Positions 30,293 to 41,498 of a DNA stretch of 64,000 nucleotides are shown piece by piece (positions within the stretch are counted from its first letter, which is position 1; each line of letters opens with the position of its first letter). Made by a program: the position numbers and the translations under genes. Under the pieces are notes generated by a model. It saw only the letters and a program-made list of their open reading frames with translations. It was not told where the DNA came from and made no database searches. The DNA is from Platycnemis pennipes (Eukaryota; Arthropoda; Insecta; Odonata; Platycnemididae), in the NCBI GenBank assembly GCA_933228895.1, contig OW121854.1, positions 94,354,609-94,418,608 on the forward strand, read 5' to 3'.

Positions 30293-30979
30293 TTGCAAGG
30301 CAGTGCTCGTTAACTTATATCACGATCAAACTGTTTTTGTGCCATGTTGCATCACCCACATAATCCTTATCTTGCACCTCCATGGTGATCTAAATATTTA
30401 AACACGCTTTATACAATAGGAGCCACTTAAAGCAAAAGTTTTTTGTTGGGTGAAAATGGACCGGAGCATTATAGGATGCAATTCAATAAAAAGAGAAAAA
30501 CGTGTTTGTGGTGAGGAGAAAAATTTCACGATACGAAAGTTTTCTTTGGGGTCCCAAACTGATAATGAAAGCCATGCGTGCGCTTGTTTTCCTATGCACG
30601 CTCGCTGCAGCCTGAGAGGAGTTTTGCGCTTCCTTTACAAAAAAAAATTGGTGTACGCGATGACAATAGCTGGGGAACAAAAATGGTGCAAGATAAATAA
30701 GGGCGAAGGAAGAATACGAGGGCGTTGGGTATTTGCGAAAGGTCAAAAGTGGAAGAGGGCAAGGGACATGGAAGGAGGGTGAGTCCAAGCGAAGGGTCAG
30801 AGGATAAGGGTACAGAGTTGCGGGGAAAGGGCTCTGGTTATGGAGTCGCAGATGGTCAGGAGAAGAGTGAGATCATCCGAAATATGGTGGCAGACATTCC
30901 AAGAAGAGTGTGGCCGTGAAGAAGGCAAAATAGGGGCTACGCGAAGATTTACCAGGGATACTTTGAAGCTGAAGCAGGG
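30293..30979. other. Anonymous stretch
   Basis: A 110-codon plus-strand frame (30450-30782) shows no recognisable domain. Purine-rich after 30700. Confidence 0.35.
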
Positions 30980-31780
30980 TTTATAGGGGTTTTCATTTTC
31001 ATTTTCCCTGACTTTTCCAGGATTTCCAGACCATTATTAGTGATTTTCCCTGACTTTTGAGCGCCTGATTTGAACTCCAAAATTTCGGTCATTTATAGAG
31101 ATAAAAGTGGTAGTGAGGAACCAGAGAAGTCTAAACCTATGAAAAATTGTAGATTTATTTTCATATTAATCATATGAACTTCCAGTGATAAGAGATCAAC
31201 AACTTTTATGTCCACAAAATAAAAATTATGATCACTTACATTGATATGCCTTCAGAAAGGGTTTTAATTGCAGAAAAATATATGCAAAGAGGGCTAACTT
31301 GGCTTTTCCTTCAAACCTGATGTCATGTTAAAGTATCAATCTTGATTTTTTCTTCCTCATATCCTTCTACAAATTTGGCTAAATGAAATCAAATTTGACT
31401 GAGAATAACTTTTTCGTCAACAGAGGGACAAATCGAAGCATTCCTGGCAAAATCGCTAGCGAATGAAAATGAGATGCGCACATTTTTCACCAATCTTTTT
31501 ACCAAAAAGTTCAGGCTATAGCCAGAAAGAACCAGAATAGGGCTGCCTCTACAGCGAAGCCAGCCTGAGGCCAGTCGTCCCCTCCCCTTCACCCCGACCT
31601 CCGCTCCTAAGCGCAGTTTTTGATCTCTTGGCATTTTCAGGTGATAAATTCTGAAATTTGAGCGTTTTGCGATTTTTCCCTGACCACACGTTAAATTCGC
31701 TGAAATTTCCAGGATTTCCATATCCGTTTTCATTTTCCCTGACTTTTCCAGGTTTTCCAGGATTTCCAGGTTCCTATAAA
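30980..31780. mobile_element. 800-bp repeat with CCCTGACTTTTCCAGG ends
   Basis: Both ends carry TTTTCATTTTCCCTGACTTT plus TCCAGG..TTTCCAG in direct orientation (30988-31030 and 31723-31768). The extremes TTTATAGG and CCTATAAA are inverted; with neighbours they extend to CAGGRTTTATAGG. No coding frame. Class unknown. Confidence 0.5.
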
Positions 31781-31874
31781 TCCTGTGAAGGGGCCGCCCG
31801 TGGCGCGTATCGAAACCACGTAACGTAACGGGTGAGATCCATTGATCTTGTGAGATGTGATCGCAATCGTGTCG

Positions 31875-34158
31875 TTAACACTTTCGAGTCTATGCCCGTA
31901 CGTAATACGGGCCCAGTCACTTATCCATGCCGACTATGCCCGTATCTGTTACGTTCATCCTTTTTTTCTTTCGTGTACAATGTTTTCGCATGGGATTATC
32001 TATCATTATCGACTAATACGTTTCTTTGTATCATATAGTAACTTCAGAGTTTCCGAATCTCACTATGACAACTATGTCTGACTTTTATCAGCAGTCATTT
32101 TCTGATGCTCCCTCCCGTGTATTACCGGATCCCTTACTTGCTGCGGGACGTCTCTTTTTCACGCGTTCATTACTCGTGTTGCTTTCTCCCGTTGCTTTTT
32201 TGTGTCACATATTATTATTCTCTATGGACCGCACTATCGATGTAATAGGTTTCTTTTTGTGGTATACCAACTTCAGAATTTCGATCCTTCCTATTACATT
32301 TTGTCCAATGTTTAGTACTGACACTATGTATGCAACTCACTCTACACGCCACCAACCATACGATTGGAGATTTTCCAGCTGTTATTTCTTTACGCAGAGA
32401 TTATTTCTCTTATTGTTTCCATTACTATCGCAAAATGTTGTATCTAATTCGTGGGTAATACGGCAGGAACTCAGATTGACGAATCGGAAAATAACGATAT
32501 TTTAGTTGAAGATTCAGGAAGTGATTTTGATGATTCCAAGCACGACATGGAATAGGAAGGTTTGTGAATATTCATTATATTTTATTATCCTGCCGGAATA
32601 AAAATAGAAATGGAATGCAAATGTTTTGATTGTTCATAAATACATGTACCTTTTCTTCAGACGACGCAAATATTGTTCCAGCTGGGGATGCGGTTTTTGG
32701 AAGCAGCAGGGATTCGGGTGAGAGAAAATTACACTTACAAACGGAAATATATTTTCTGAGTTTTACCTTTCAGTATCTGAACTTGTGCACAATTAGACTT
32801 GATGTGTTTATTGAATGAAGATCCATATTATTTTTTAGATACGTAACATGCACCGCCAATTGAAATCAACTCTTCCTGGTCACAGAGTGGCGTGCAACTT
32901 TTTTTTTTACCAACGTGTGAAAAAAGCAGTGAAGTTTTGGCTGAAATTGACAGCACCAAAAATGAATGGGACTTCTTATTACTCTTCACCACGGACACCA
33001 TCAAGGCAATACAAACGGAGGCAAACCGGTACTCACTATCTTCCACTGACTTTCTAAGATGAAGACAAAAACTCAAACCAGATGTAATTGTTAGCTGAAA
33101 CCAGAAAGAGACCGGAGTTGATCTAGCATCAGTAATGAGTTACATTTTCATAGAAAATAAACCAAATGGTGGGAAAAAATTTTTTTTTCATGGATTTGTG
33201 ATTATGGTCGTAAATTCATTCATAATTTTCAAAATGAGCAGCTTGTGCAGTTGAGTGCAGCTGGATTGCCAAGTTAGCGAAGAAGTTTGCTCAAAATGAG
33301 AAACCACCTCAGTGCAGCTGGATTGCCAAGTTAGCGAAGAAGTTTGCTGAGAAATGAGAGGTGGGAATTGAATCTTCATCCTCTTCATTCACTTCCCCAG
33401 GGAATCACTTATCAGGGTGACATTTTCCTAAAAAATCCTCTGCAGTGAACAAGACCAACCCCGCCAGTGTGCAAATTCTGTTCAGAGAGATGGAAAGCGG
33501 CAAGAAGACACGGAAAGAAACACTTTGGTTTTGTGAGAAGTGGAATGTAGGACTGTGTGCCGGATTGTCTTCCTCAGTATCACACAAAAGGCAATTATGT
33601 AAAACAATCAATACCTGAATTATAATGGATACGGTTACATGAAGGAGGTGTATTTTAGTGACTCGTTGATACGGAACGGAATTTGTATCCATTTCAACGC
33701 ATATCGAAGAAAATTATCCCTTTGTGCAGTGCGGGTTGCATTGTCATAGTTGTAAAATATGTATTTTATGAAAAATATGATGTTTTGGTAAATTGTAAAC
33801 CATTATAAATAAAGAAAAATTGTGATGAAAATAAATCTATAATCCAATTCTCATTATTGTTATTGAAAGTAACCGTTTTCATGGCAAAAGTGCGCTACAA
33901 AACACGTAACGAGTAGGTAGGAATTTTTTCTGAGACGCAAAACAATCAAATGTTTAAAAATAAATTTTAAAAAAATTATAACATGCTATGACTTTAAAAC
34001 TGTTTCATCCGAAAGAAGAAAGTATAAGCTATAATACACATTTAAAAAAACAACAGTGAAGTTAAATGGTTCATAACAAATGACTTAAGAAAACCATTGA
34101 AAAATGGCAGTCCACGAGAGTTCAGCACTTTACATTCGGTCAGACCTGAAAGTGTTAA
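31875..34158 (+). mobile_element. piggyBac-like transposon relic, 2276 bp, TTAA target duplications
   Basis: Between TTAA at 31875-31878 and TTAA at 34155-34158 lies an element starting CACTTTCGAGTCTATGCCCG and ending with the inverse of CACTTTCAGGTCTGACCG. TTAA duplication is the hallmark of piggyBac cut-and-paste elements. Near the left end TATGCCCGTA occurs twice. The interior holds a decayed transposase: an acidic stretch near 32475-32545 (ESENNDILVEDSGSDFDDS) and a C-terminal Cys-rich region at 33475-33621. A 38-bp unit is duplicated at 33254-33291 and 33311-33348. The length fits a full element (about 2.4 kb is usual), but the frame is broken throughout, so it cannot move itself. Confidence 0.85.
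33475..33621 (+). pseudogene. piggyBac transposase C-terminal Cys-rich remnant
   Basis: The frame at 33475 reads KFC, then GFVRSGM, a stop, CVPDCLPQYHTKGNYV and a terminal stop. The Cys pairs followed by YHTK match the zinc-binding tail of piggyBac transposases. The catalytic DDD core upstream is too decayed to follow, and an in-frame stop lies within the remnant itself. Confidence 0.75.
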
Positions 34159-35340
34159 ATTGGGTTCCGACGCATTCCAACACAAAAGCCATCACATTTA
34201 AACACATTCCAACATAAGCAATCTTCAGGCCCATGAATTAAGGACAAAACTGGAAAAATAAAGAGGAAAGAACATCCAGGAACTTGGGGGATGGTTTGGA
34301 AGGGCACGGCATCAACAAACAGTCTCCAAAGCCGCTATTTAATTTCGCATTTTATAACCTATCCAATAATATACACCAAAAAAAAGCACTGAATGTACTA
34401 ATGATATACTTAACCACAGTGCTACCTAGGAAGAAGAGTTAATAATGTTGCAATGGGAAAGCAAAATACTGTTTATAAATGGTATGGTATCTGATGCGAT
34501 ATTTTCCATATAGTTATCAATCAATGTAATACGTTACTACCCAATGAACCCGACCAGGTTTTTATGATTCGAGGGTTCAAAGATTGTTAAACGGTAGCCC
34601 ATTTTTGCCCTTTTCTAAGGTTTCCATTTTTCACTTTTATATCATCACATTTATGGGCATTAAAGCACAAAACAAGAAGAGAAATTTGATGTAAAAAGAG
34701 ACAGAGAAATTAACAAATTTTGATCTATTGAACTCCTGCAAAGTCCTCAGAGATAGCGTAGTTACCAGTGATCAGTCTCGTATACTCTGACATGGTTTTA
34801 CAATTATTGAGGGAGAACAATAACATCTGTTGCGAAAAAGTAGTCAAAACTATCTAACCGGAGGGTATGCATAATCATCTGGGTTTATTCTGCAAGCATA
34901 GGGAGAGGTGGAATACCAAATCATCTCGTTTTAAACAGTATGAAGGTGAAGGGTGAATTAATGATAAACAAACTATTTGTCATTTTTAGCATTAAGACAA
35001 AACGTTCTAAAATATTGTAACATTGCTAGAAAACACAAAGAAAAAGATTCGCATATTATTTGTCGGTAAGGACTTTTCTTTCTGTTTCTTGTGGACCTCT
35101 TTAAGACTAAAGAGATGGATCTGAAGAAGAGGAGATGATATAGAAAATATAACAGAAACAGTGTTACAACGTGGTTTTAAGAGGGAAAAATAATAGAGCA
35201 TTAAAACTTGCTTTGTGGCATGAAGTACGACTCAAGGAGAGGTGAAAAATAGGATTCCAATGAAACTATCATAAAATGTAACGACTAGTGCATTTGAGAA
35301 AACGAACTGTTTCAGGGGTAACTTTGTGAAAATTTTCCAT
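34159..35340. other. Anonymous AT-rich stretch
   Basis: No gene or repeat recognised. Confidence 0.4.
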
Positions 35341-35464
35341 GGTGGAGAAAACAAACTTTGCAAAATTGATCCTGATCATCAGACATGATGATTGCACAAT
35401 GTGTTGAAACCCGGGTCGTGAATAAATCTATTTAGTGAAATTTGCAAAGTTTGTTTTCTCCACC
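35341..35464. repeat. Stem-loop: perfect 24-bp inverted repeat, 76-nt loop
   Basis: 35341-35364 (GGTGGAGAAAACAAACTTTG plus CAAA) is the exact reverse complement of 35441-35464. The loop contains CATGATGATTGCACAATGTG followed by TTGAAACCCGGGTCGTG, loosely like the conserved strands of a hammerhead ribozyme. Confidence 0.8.
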
Positions 35465-35540
35465 GTAACGACTTGTGTTTCACAATTTATCACCTTTTGG
35501 GTACGAAAATTTGGAAATCATTTAATCTAAAAATAAAACT

Positions 35541-35775
35541 TTCTACATCTACATCTACACGATACCCTGCAAGCCACCGCGAGGGTGTGTGGCAGGGGGT
35601 GAAGATCACCAAGCATGCACCACTAACATGCAAACAAGCAACTATAGTGTCTCATGCAACTAGATTGTTAGTACCTATCTATAGTATTTGAGGTGTTAAT
35701 ACATGCATCATGCACTACAGAATACTCTAAAATATTTCCCCTACCTATCCCTTTCCTATGCTGCCTATTCTGCTC
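35541..35775 (-). repeat. LINE-A 3' UTR copy, minus strand
   Basis: A well-kept terminus: TTCTACATCTACATCTACAC tail, CCTGCAAGCCACCGCGAGGG hairpin, GTGAAGATCACCAAGCATGC, then 3' UTR blocks to about 35775. Confidence 0.85.
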
Positions 35776-35912
35776 TGTTTCTATGACGTAGATAATTACT
35801 TAGCGACTTTTTTGTAACACATCGCCATTCAACATCTCCTATATGTTGGGAATGATGCATCATACAAGCAAGTATCGTTAAAGTTCTATATATATATCCT
35901 TGATATTTCACC

Positions 35913-35955
35913 AAATCTACATTTACCTAATTCGCTGCAAGCCACCGCAAGAGCG
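35913..35955 (-). repeat. LINE-A tail fragment, minus strand
   Basis: AAATCTACATTTACCTAATT followed by CGCTGCAAGCCACCGCAAGA, a tiny decayed terminus. Confidence 0.55.
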
Positions 35956-36162
35956 TATTCATTGTTATTAAGTTTTAACACACATCTAGTTCCCATTACC
36001 GGTAATAGAAAGCAATGTTTTGTGTCGAGGAGGCGGAGTCTAACACTTCCCAAGCACCCCCATTCTGGCTTCATTATCAGCGGTAGGTTAGCATACGTAT
36101 TCCGGATCCAGTGCATTCTAACCTCTTTGTACAAACAGCCTACCGGTGCTCGCACCTAGTGC

Positions 36163-36232
36163 GTGTTTGTTGATTATTCACTCCCTGCCAAACACCCTCG
36201 AGGTCGCTTGCTGGTATTCCTTAGATGTAGAA
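36163..36232 (+). repeat. LINE-A 3' tail
   Basis: TTCACTCCCTGCCAAACACC, CTCGAGGTCGCTTGCTGG, TTAGATGTAG. Confidence 0.6.
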
Positions 36233-38114
36233 GCATAATCTCAAAGTTTTTTTTACCGATTTTTGCTTCCCGAGCATGTTCGTACTGTAGTAAAACTAGC
36301 TATTGCATTCCCCGTTCGTGTATCGCTCACGATTTTTTGCATGACTGACGACAAATGCCATGTTAACGATCGTAATGGGGAGATTGAAGAATGGTGTTCC
36401 TGGGACGAAGATTTTAAGGAGCGCAGGTCGAAAAGAATAAAAGGCCTTAGTGGTGGAGTGGAGGAGGAATTGATACTGAGCGATGTGGAGGAAGACCTCC
36501 TTCTTCTCCACTCGCACGATCATGCCCAACGGCAACCGCGGGCTTCAGCCTTCATTTGTCTCATGGTTATTGCTTTGCCCTTACGGTTGGGAGGGGTTGT
36601 CGTGAGCGGGTTGTGCTGGAGAGGAGAATGGGGAATGCGGAGAGATGGAAATGGCGAGATTTTTTGGAGTGAAGAGCGGGCAGACAGTTTGGGGTGCGTC
36701 AAGAAATAAAAGAGGAAGAAGGTCTGAAGCATTTGGGACGAGGGAGAGGAGGTATAATTGGATGGGTGACTCAGGATCACCTCGATTGCGAGCCGGAGAA
36801 AGACGGAAGGGGACAAAAACAATGAGAAAAGGAGTGGCGGGAAATACAGCGAACGAAAAGGGTACGCGAGAGAAAAAAATAAAAGAGGTTGGGACTGGAG
36901 AATAGGGCTTGAATCCATTATTTGAATATAAGGGGATTTTTAGAATAGAGATATTTTGAACAAATTGTACGATTCAAATAAGGGTATATTTTATTCATCG
37001 ATCTAAATCACGGAAAGGGGACATTTTCTCAAGAAATCAGTGATCGGACGTTGCATATAAACAATAAATAACTAGATTATCCTCGGAGATCCACGCGGGG
37101 ATCTAACTCCAACACACTAAACAGTTTCTGAGTTCTAGGTCTCCTCCAGGGTATTTTTACTTTCCGGATGTATTACGTGATTATTTTGACTACTTGAGAG
37201 AAAAGGAAATTATCTCTTTCCACTGTGATTTAAAACAGGGATCCTTTGACATCGCCACAAGTACTGTGGGCAGTTAGCCTGAAAGACTAAATTAATTTTC
37301 CTCAGTGAAGAGGCATGTAATTTCACTCCCGAATACTAACGATTAGGTATTCATTAGCAACTGCCTCCGTTTAGCTCTATTGTGACTAGTTTGATGTTTA
37401 TGAATTTAGTCTTAATAATCGTATTAATATTAGCATAATTTACATATCCTCGTCTCAGGGATGAGTGTATATGTCAAGTTTATTACCACCGAGGCTTAGA
37501 AGGGGCTTTCTCCTATATTAGTCCATTCCGCCTAAGTTTATCACAGGAAAACTTGTGTGACACGGATAAAAAATTCACGCAGTGAAGCTATTTGTACATA
37601 AATTCCTCTAGGTCTAGATTTTACGATATCTTTTTAACATTCATTGATGGTTTATGTGGATTTTTCCACTACAAAGTTCGCGAACTAGCCGCGAAACTTT
37701 AAGTCCCGGTCAAGGCGGTGGAATTTTACTCAGTGGAGTATCTGCTATTGTGTGGATGTTTGGTTAATGCTGTGGGGACCAATATTTCCGATTTAGTTAA
37801 GCCCATGAGACTAATATTTATTTGTGTGAGAATTCCACGCAAAAATCTTACGTACTCAGCCTCAGAGAATCCAATCTCTCAAATTTGTGTCGGTATGCTA
37901 TAGTTAGATATAATTTTCGCCCAGATTTTATAATCAGCTAATGCATTCGCTGTCACTTTTCACGCAGAGCTACTTGATGTGGCCAGTAACTGTGAAATAA
38001 TTCAACGAGAATGGTTTCCATATCTTGACATTAGGCATTGTAATCCACGAATTGTAAAACATGGGCCTAGGTTGCAAATTTGAACGAACTTTTAGAATCG
38101 GATTCGAAGAATCG
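36233..38114. other. Anonymous stretch, purine-rich in part
   Basis: About 36300-36900 is GC- and purine-rich with overlapping frames on both strands (148 codons plus, 132 minus) and no known motif. The remainder is AT-rich with nothing recognised. Confidence 0.35.
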
Positions 38115-38424
38115 GATTGGTGAGGTAGCTACAGTGCTGGACTCCCATCCCGAGGACCCGGAATCAAATCCTGAAAGTGGGAGGGATTTTTCTTCAGAAT
38201 CCCGGGCCCTGCTTGGGTGCTTAGTGGAGAACTCTTCCAGTTGAGTGTATCGTCCCTCGGATGGGACGGTAAACCACCCTTGCCACCTTCCGCTGGGGGC
38301 GAGCTAAGTCCGACGACAGATTTCTCTCTGCCCTCCCTCCATTTCCTGCAAAATCCCTCTATCATTATTTTATTCTCCCTCCTTAAGACCTTAGAGTCAT
38401 CTCTCCCAGGTAATTACTATAGAT
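38115..38424 (+). mobile_element. SINE-1 copy (tRNA-headed)
   Basis: Head GGATTGGTGAGGTAGCTACA (A box region) and GGAATCAAATCCTGA (decayed B box), then the SINE-1 body CTCGGATGGGACGGTAAACC. It follows the intact copy at 46158 throughout but is more diverged. Confidence 0.75.
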
Positions 38425-38577
38425 TGGTAATGGATATCGATGCTTGAGAATTTTCATCTAATGGTTAGTACAAGGTTCCGACTCGCACGCGAGACCGGGA
38501 CCCTAGGTGAGATTAGACGAGGTGAAATAAGGGTTCCGGAAGAGAGGAGTTGGATGGATGATAATGTACCAGTAAAA

Positions 38578-39137
38578 GGCGGAGGTAAGAAATAAATAGT
38601 GAGTAGAATAGCCCAGGCAAAGAGGGCATTCTTTCAAAAGAAGAATCTGCTTACAGCAGGAAATACAAGCATAGAAGTAGGGAAACAGTTCATCAGAACA
38701 TACATCTGGAGCATTTTTCTTTACAGCAGAGAATCATGGACGATGACAGCAGCGGAGAAGAAAAGGGTAGAAGCATTTGAAATGTGGTGCTACAGAAGAA
38801 TGCTGAAGATTAAATGGATCGACCGAGTAAGTAACGAGGAAGTGCTGAGAAGAGTAGGAGAAAAGAGAAGTCTGCTGACAACTCTAAAAAGAAGAAGGGA
38901 AAACTTAATAGGCCATATCTTGAGAAACGATGGCCTAATGAAGACTATCGTCGAGGGAAAAGTGAACGGGAAGATTGGAAAAGGCAGGCCTCGTATGAGA
39001 TACATGGAACAGGTTGTGAAGAATGTAAAAGAGAAGAATTACGTCACAATGAAAAGGTTGGCCGATAGAAGAATCGAGTGGAAAACTGCGTCAAACCAAT
39101 CCTAGGATTGTTGACCAATGATGATGATGATGATGAA
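38578..39137 (+). pseudogene. LINE-B (RTE-like), 5'-truncated, 168-codon open C-terminal frame
   Basis: The frame at 38599-39105 encodes the C-terminal region typical of RTE/BovB-like endonuclease-RT proteins: SRIAQAKRAFFQKKNLL, TYIWSIFLYSRESWTMTAAE, KRVEAFEMWCYRRMLKIKW, DRVSNEEVLRRVGEKRSLL, LIGHILRNDGLMK and GRPRMRYMEQV. It ends at a genuine stop, followed by CCAATCCTAGGATTGTTGAC and a TGATGATGATGATGATG tail. The RT palm and endonuclease are lost and a stop lies just upstream (near 38594), so it is a dead 5'-truncated insertion, but young enough to keep this part open. Confidence 0.85.
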
Positions 39138-39984
39138 AAGGGGGAGAGAAAAAGTATTGCAGACTATGGACTTGCGGCGGGATAAGCGTGCGAGGAAGGA
39201 AAAATTACACTCAGTCGCTCATTTTTGAGGCTACACCCTCACACGCTCCTGAATTTTACCTACCCCTGAGGATCATTCGCGAGCGTGCAGGTAATTTCAA
39301 ATTCCGCGAGCGAGCTTTCCGCGTCCGCAAACAAAAGCGTAGTAATGATGTCCGAGTTTTGCTTACGGGAGAATGGAGTGGGGGAAAAGGAGTTCCGGGC
39401 GGAAAACAAATTTGCCGGAGCCGAAACAAATGACCTTCCACCTTGTACGAGAGAGGAAACGACGGCCCATCGGGGAGATTGCGGCATACGAAAATCTCAC
39501 CAAAAGGGTTTGCCGGACCAAAAGGTAATATCACCGACCCTTTTGAAAAGCATACTTCCAGCATCATACCGCCCTCGCGGGTCACGAACTCTTGATGCCG
39601 TTCGGGGCAAACGGCTCCCGCACACGTCATAGCAAGCGAAGTTGGCCTCTCATCGGATGCGTTCACTTGAACAAACAGCAAACCCCGCATCAAACTCCAG
39701 TTAGGGCCAGGTTAGCAAAAATTCAAAATGTTTTTTTCTGCGTAAACTCATTGGTGGGTACAAGAGTAGAAACGGGCAAACATTTCCAGCCGAGAAACTT
39801 CGATGTTTAGGGACAACACCACCGTGTCCCTGTTACTTCCATCCATTATTTCTCGAGTAGCTTCCTCAAGCCAATTATAGGTAAAGGATCAATGTAGATT
39901 AAGCAAATAGACCAAGGGCAAGATATAGATAAAGAGAATGTTGGTAAAGGCCGTTCGGGTACTCCATAGAGTCACACACTGCAT
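39138..39984. other. Anonymous, GC-richer stretch
   Basis: Overlapping frames on both strands around 39190-39700 (up to 145 codons) without motifs. Possibly unique CpG-containing DNA; no gene supported. Confidence 0.35.
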
Positions 39985-40040
39985 TTCTACCGACGTTTCG
40001 ATGTGCGAGTCGTTCATCACCAGGGTCTTCCATCACCATA
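39985..40040 (-). repeat. CTGGTGATGA..CATCGAAACG motif (hammerhead-like phrase)
   Basis: The minus strand reads GACCCTGGTGATGAACGACT, then CGCACATCGAAACGTCGGTA. The order (C)TGATGA, short stem, GAAAC recalls degenerate hammerhead motifs in Penelope-like and related elements, but the invariant C before TGATGA is not in place and stem II is weak. Confidence 0.35.
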
Positions 40041-40257
40041 AGTAGAATGATTTTGATAATCTTAAAGCTGTTAAAAAGCCATTAATATGCATAACAGTAG
40101 TACTTGCTAAGTAAGTCCTCGCATTTTGAATAAAAATAGGAATTATATTGTAGGATTTGTGCTACTTGGCATTCATACTAATCTCTCATTAGGAACAGAG
40201 TATGAATAACTATAAATGCATATGACAGTAATGAAAATGGTTTATAGTATATGGTTG

Positions 40258-40325
40258 GTGATAACTGCTTTACCCCCTGCTACACACCTTATACGTAGCT
40301 CGCGGGGTGATCTGTAGATGTAGAA
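40258..40325 (+). repeat. LINE-A 3' tail
   Basis: CTTTACCCCCTGCTACACAC, GTAGCTCGCGGGGTGATC and TGTAGATGTAG. Confidence 0.65.
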
Positions 40326-40392
40326 GCAGAAAACTCACCCCTTGCCACACACCCTGGAAAGTGTTTCATTGGCATTCACTAGATGTAGATTG
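40326..40392 (+). repeat. LINE-A 3' tail, adjacent second copy
   Basis: AACTCACCCCTTGCCACACA, CCTGGAAAGTGTTTC and CACTAGATGTAGATTG. As at 1926, a second tail sits directly behind a first. Confidence 0.6.
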
Positions 40393-41211
40393 AAGGATTG
40401 CGGGATACAAGATAAAAGGGTATAATTATGATGCAGTAACAACCTGGAGCTTCAGCACTGAAATTTGGGCACCAAATATTGGAATCAAGGAATAACCGTG
40501 ATCTGCTAGTTTCTAATTTTCAATCTGTCCAACAGCGTAACAAAAAACAGACATTGTTTGTCCAACAGAATCTATTGCTCTATTAATGGGCTTCTGGCTA
40601 GTAGGTTTCATAAATGGAAGGTGACCGGCATCTTCTGTCGTATACGTAATAGCTGATATGTGGAAACAATTTGGCTGCAATGGCCTACTCTTCACATAAA
40701 GCGGCAAAGGTTTCAATTTCCAACACCCAACATACGGAGTGTTGAATATAATTTTGAAACCAAACTTACACAGAACACCTCTTCAAATGCTGTGGTTTGA
40801 AACGGGATCGGTAAGCGTATTAGCCACTGAATAACAACCCTTTTCTACGTGCTGTGAGCAAAATTAACGGGATCGATAAAAACATACCCTAGTCGGTGAA
40901 TAACATATTCACTCACATTGTAGTAATAACTATTTTTATTAGTATACTTTGCAACATGGCTAACCGGCCTCTATCACATGTTGTTATCCGGAAAACTACA
41001 ATCGCAGACATAATCATGTATCAGGATGGTATCAACTAAATCATGAGAAACTAGGGATAGAATTGCTTTGGCTAGGAAGTAAAATAGGAAAAGTGAGTAC
41101 AGAACGAAATACCCTAATGCTCTACGGAGAAAGATGGGAAGTTAATGACTTGTCTTTTACCTCCCTTGGAATACAATGTTTGAAATTGTATAATTGGATT
41201 GAATAAATAAA
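40393..41211. other. Anonymous stretch
   Basis: No gene or repeat recognised. Confidence 0.4.
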
Positions 41212-41324
41212 GAATCCAATAACTATGTATATTTCCACCTACATTTATTTTTTGATGACGCCTATTCATTGAAAATAGTTGTACCGAATACATTTAAGTG
41301 GAAATATACATAGTTGTTGGATTC
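41212..41324. repeat. Hairpin: 29-bp near-perfect inverted repeat
   Basis: GAATCCAATAACTATGTATA plus TTTCCACCT (41212-41240) pairs with 41296-41324 with two mismatches across a 55-nt loop. It may be a small foldback MITE. Confidence 0.75.
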
Positions 41325-41498
41325 GTTATTTGACCATGCATTTCCACATTGTTACGCCACAAAATATTGACTGCAATTGGATTGAAGATGAATTGAGCAT
41401 CAAACAATGACGATGAAACATTTTCTGTAATTGTAAGGGAAATCTATGCATAAAATTATTCTGCAAACTATTTGCGTGCTATTTCTAGCAATGTCTAG

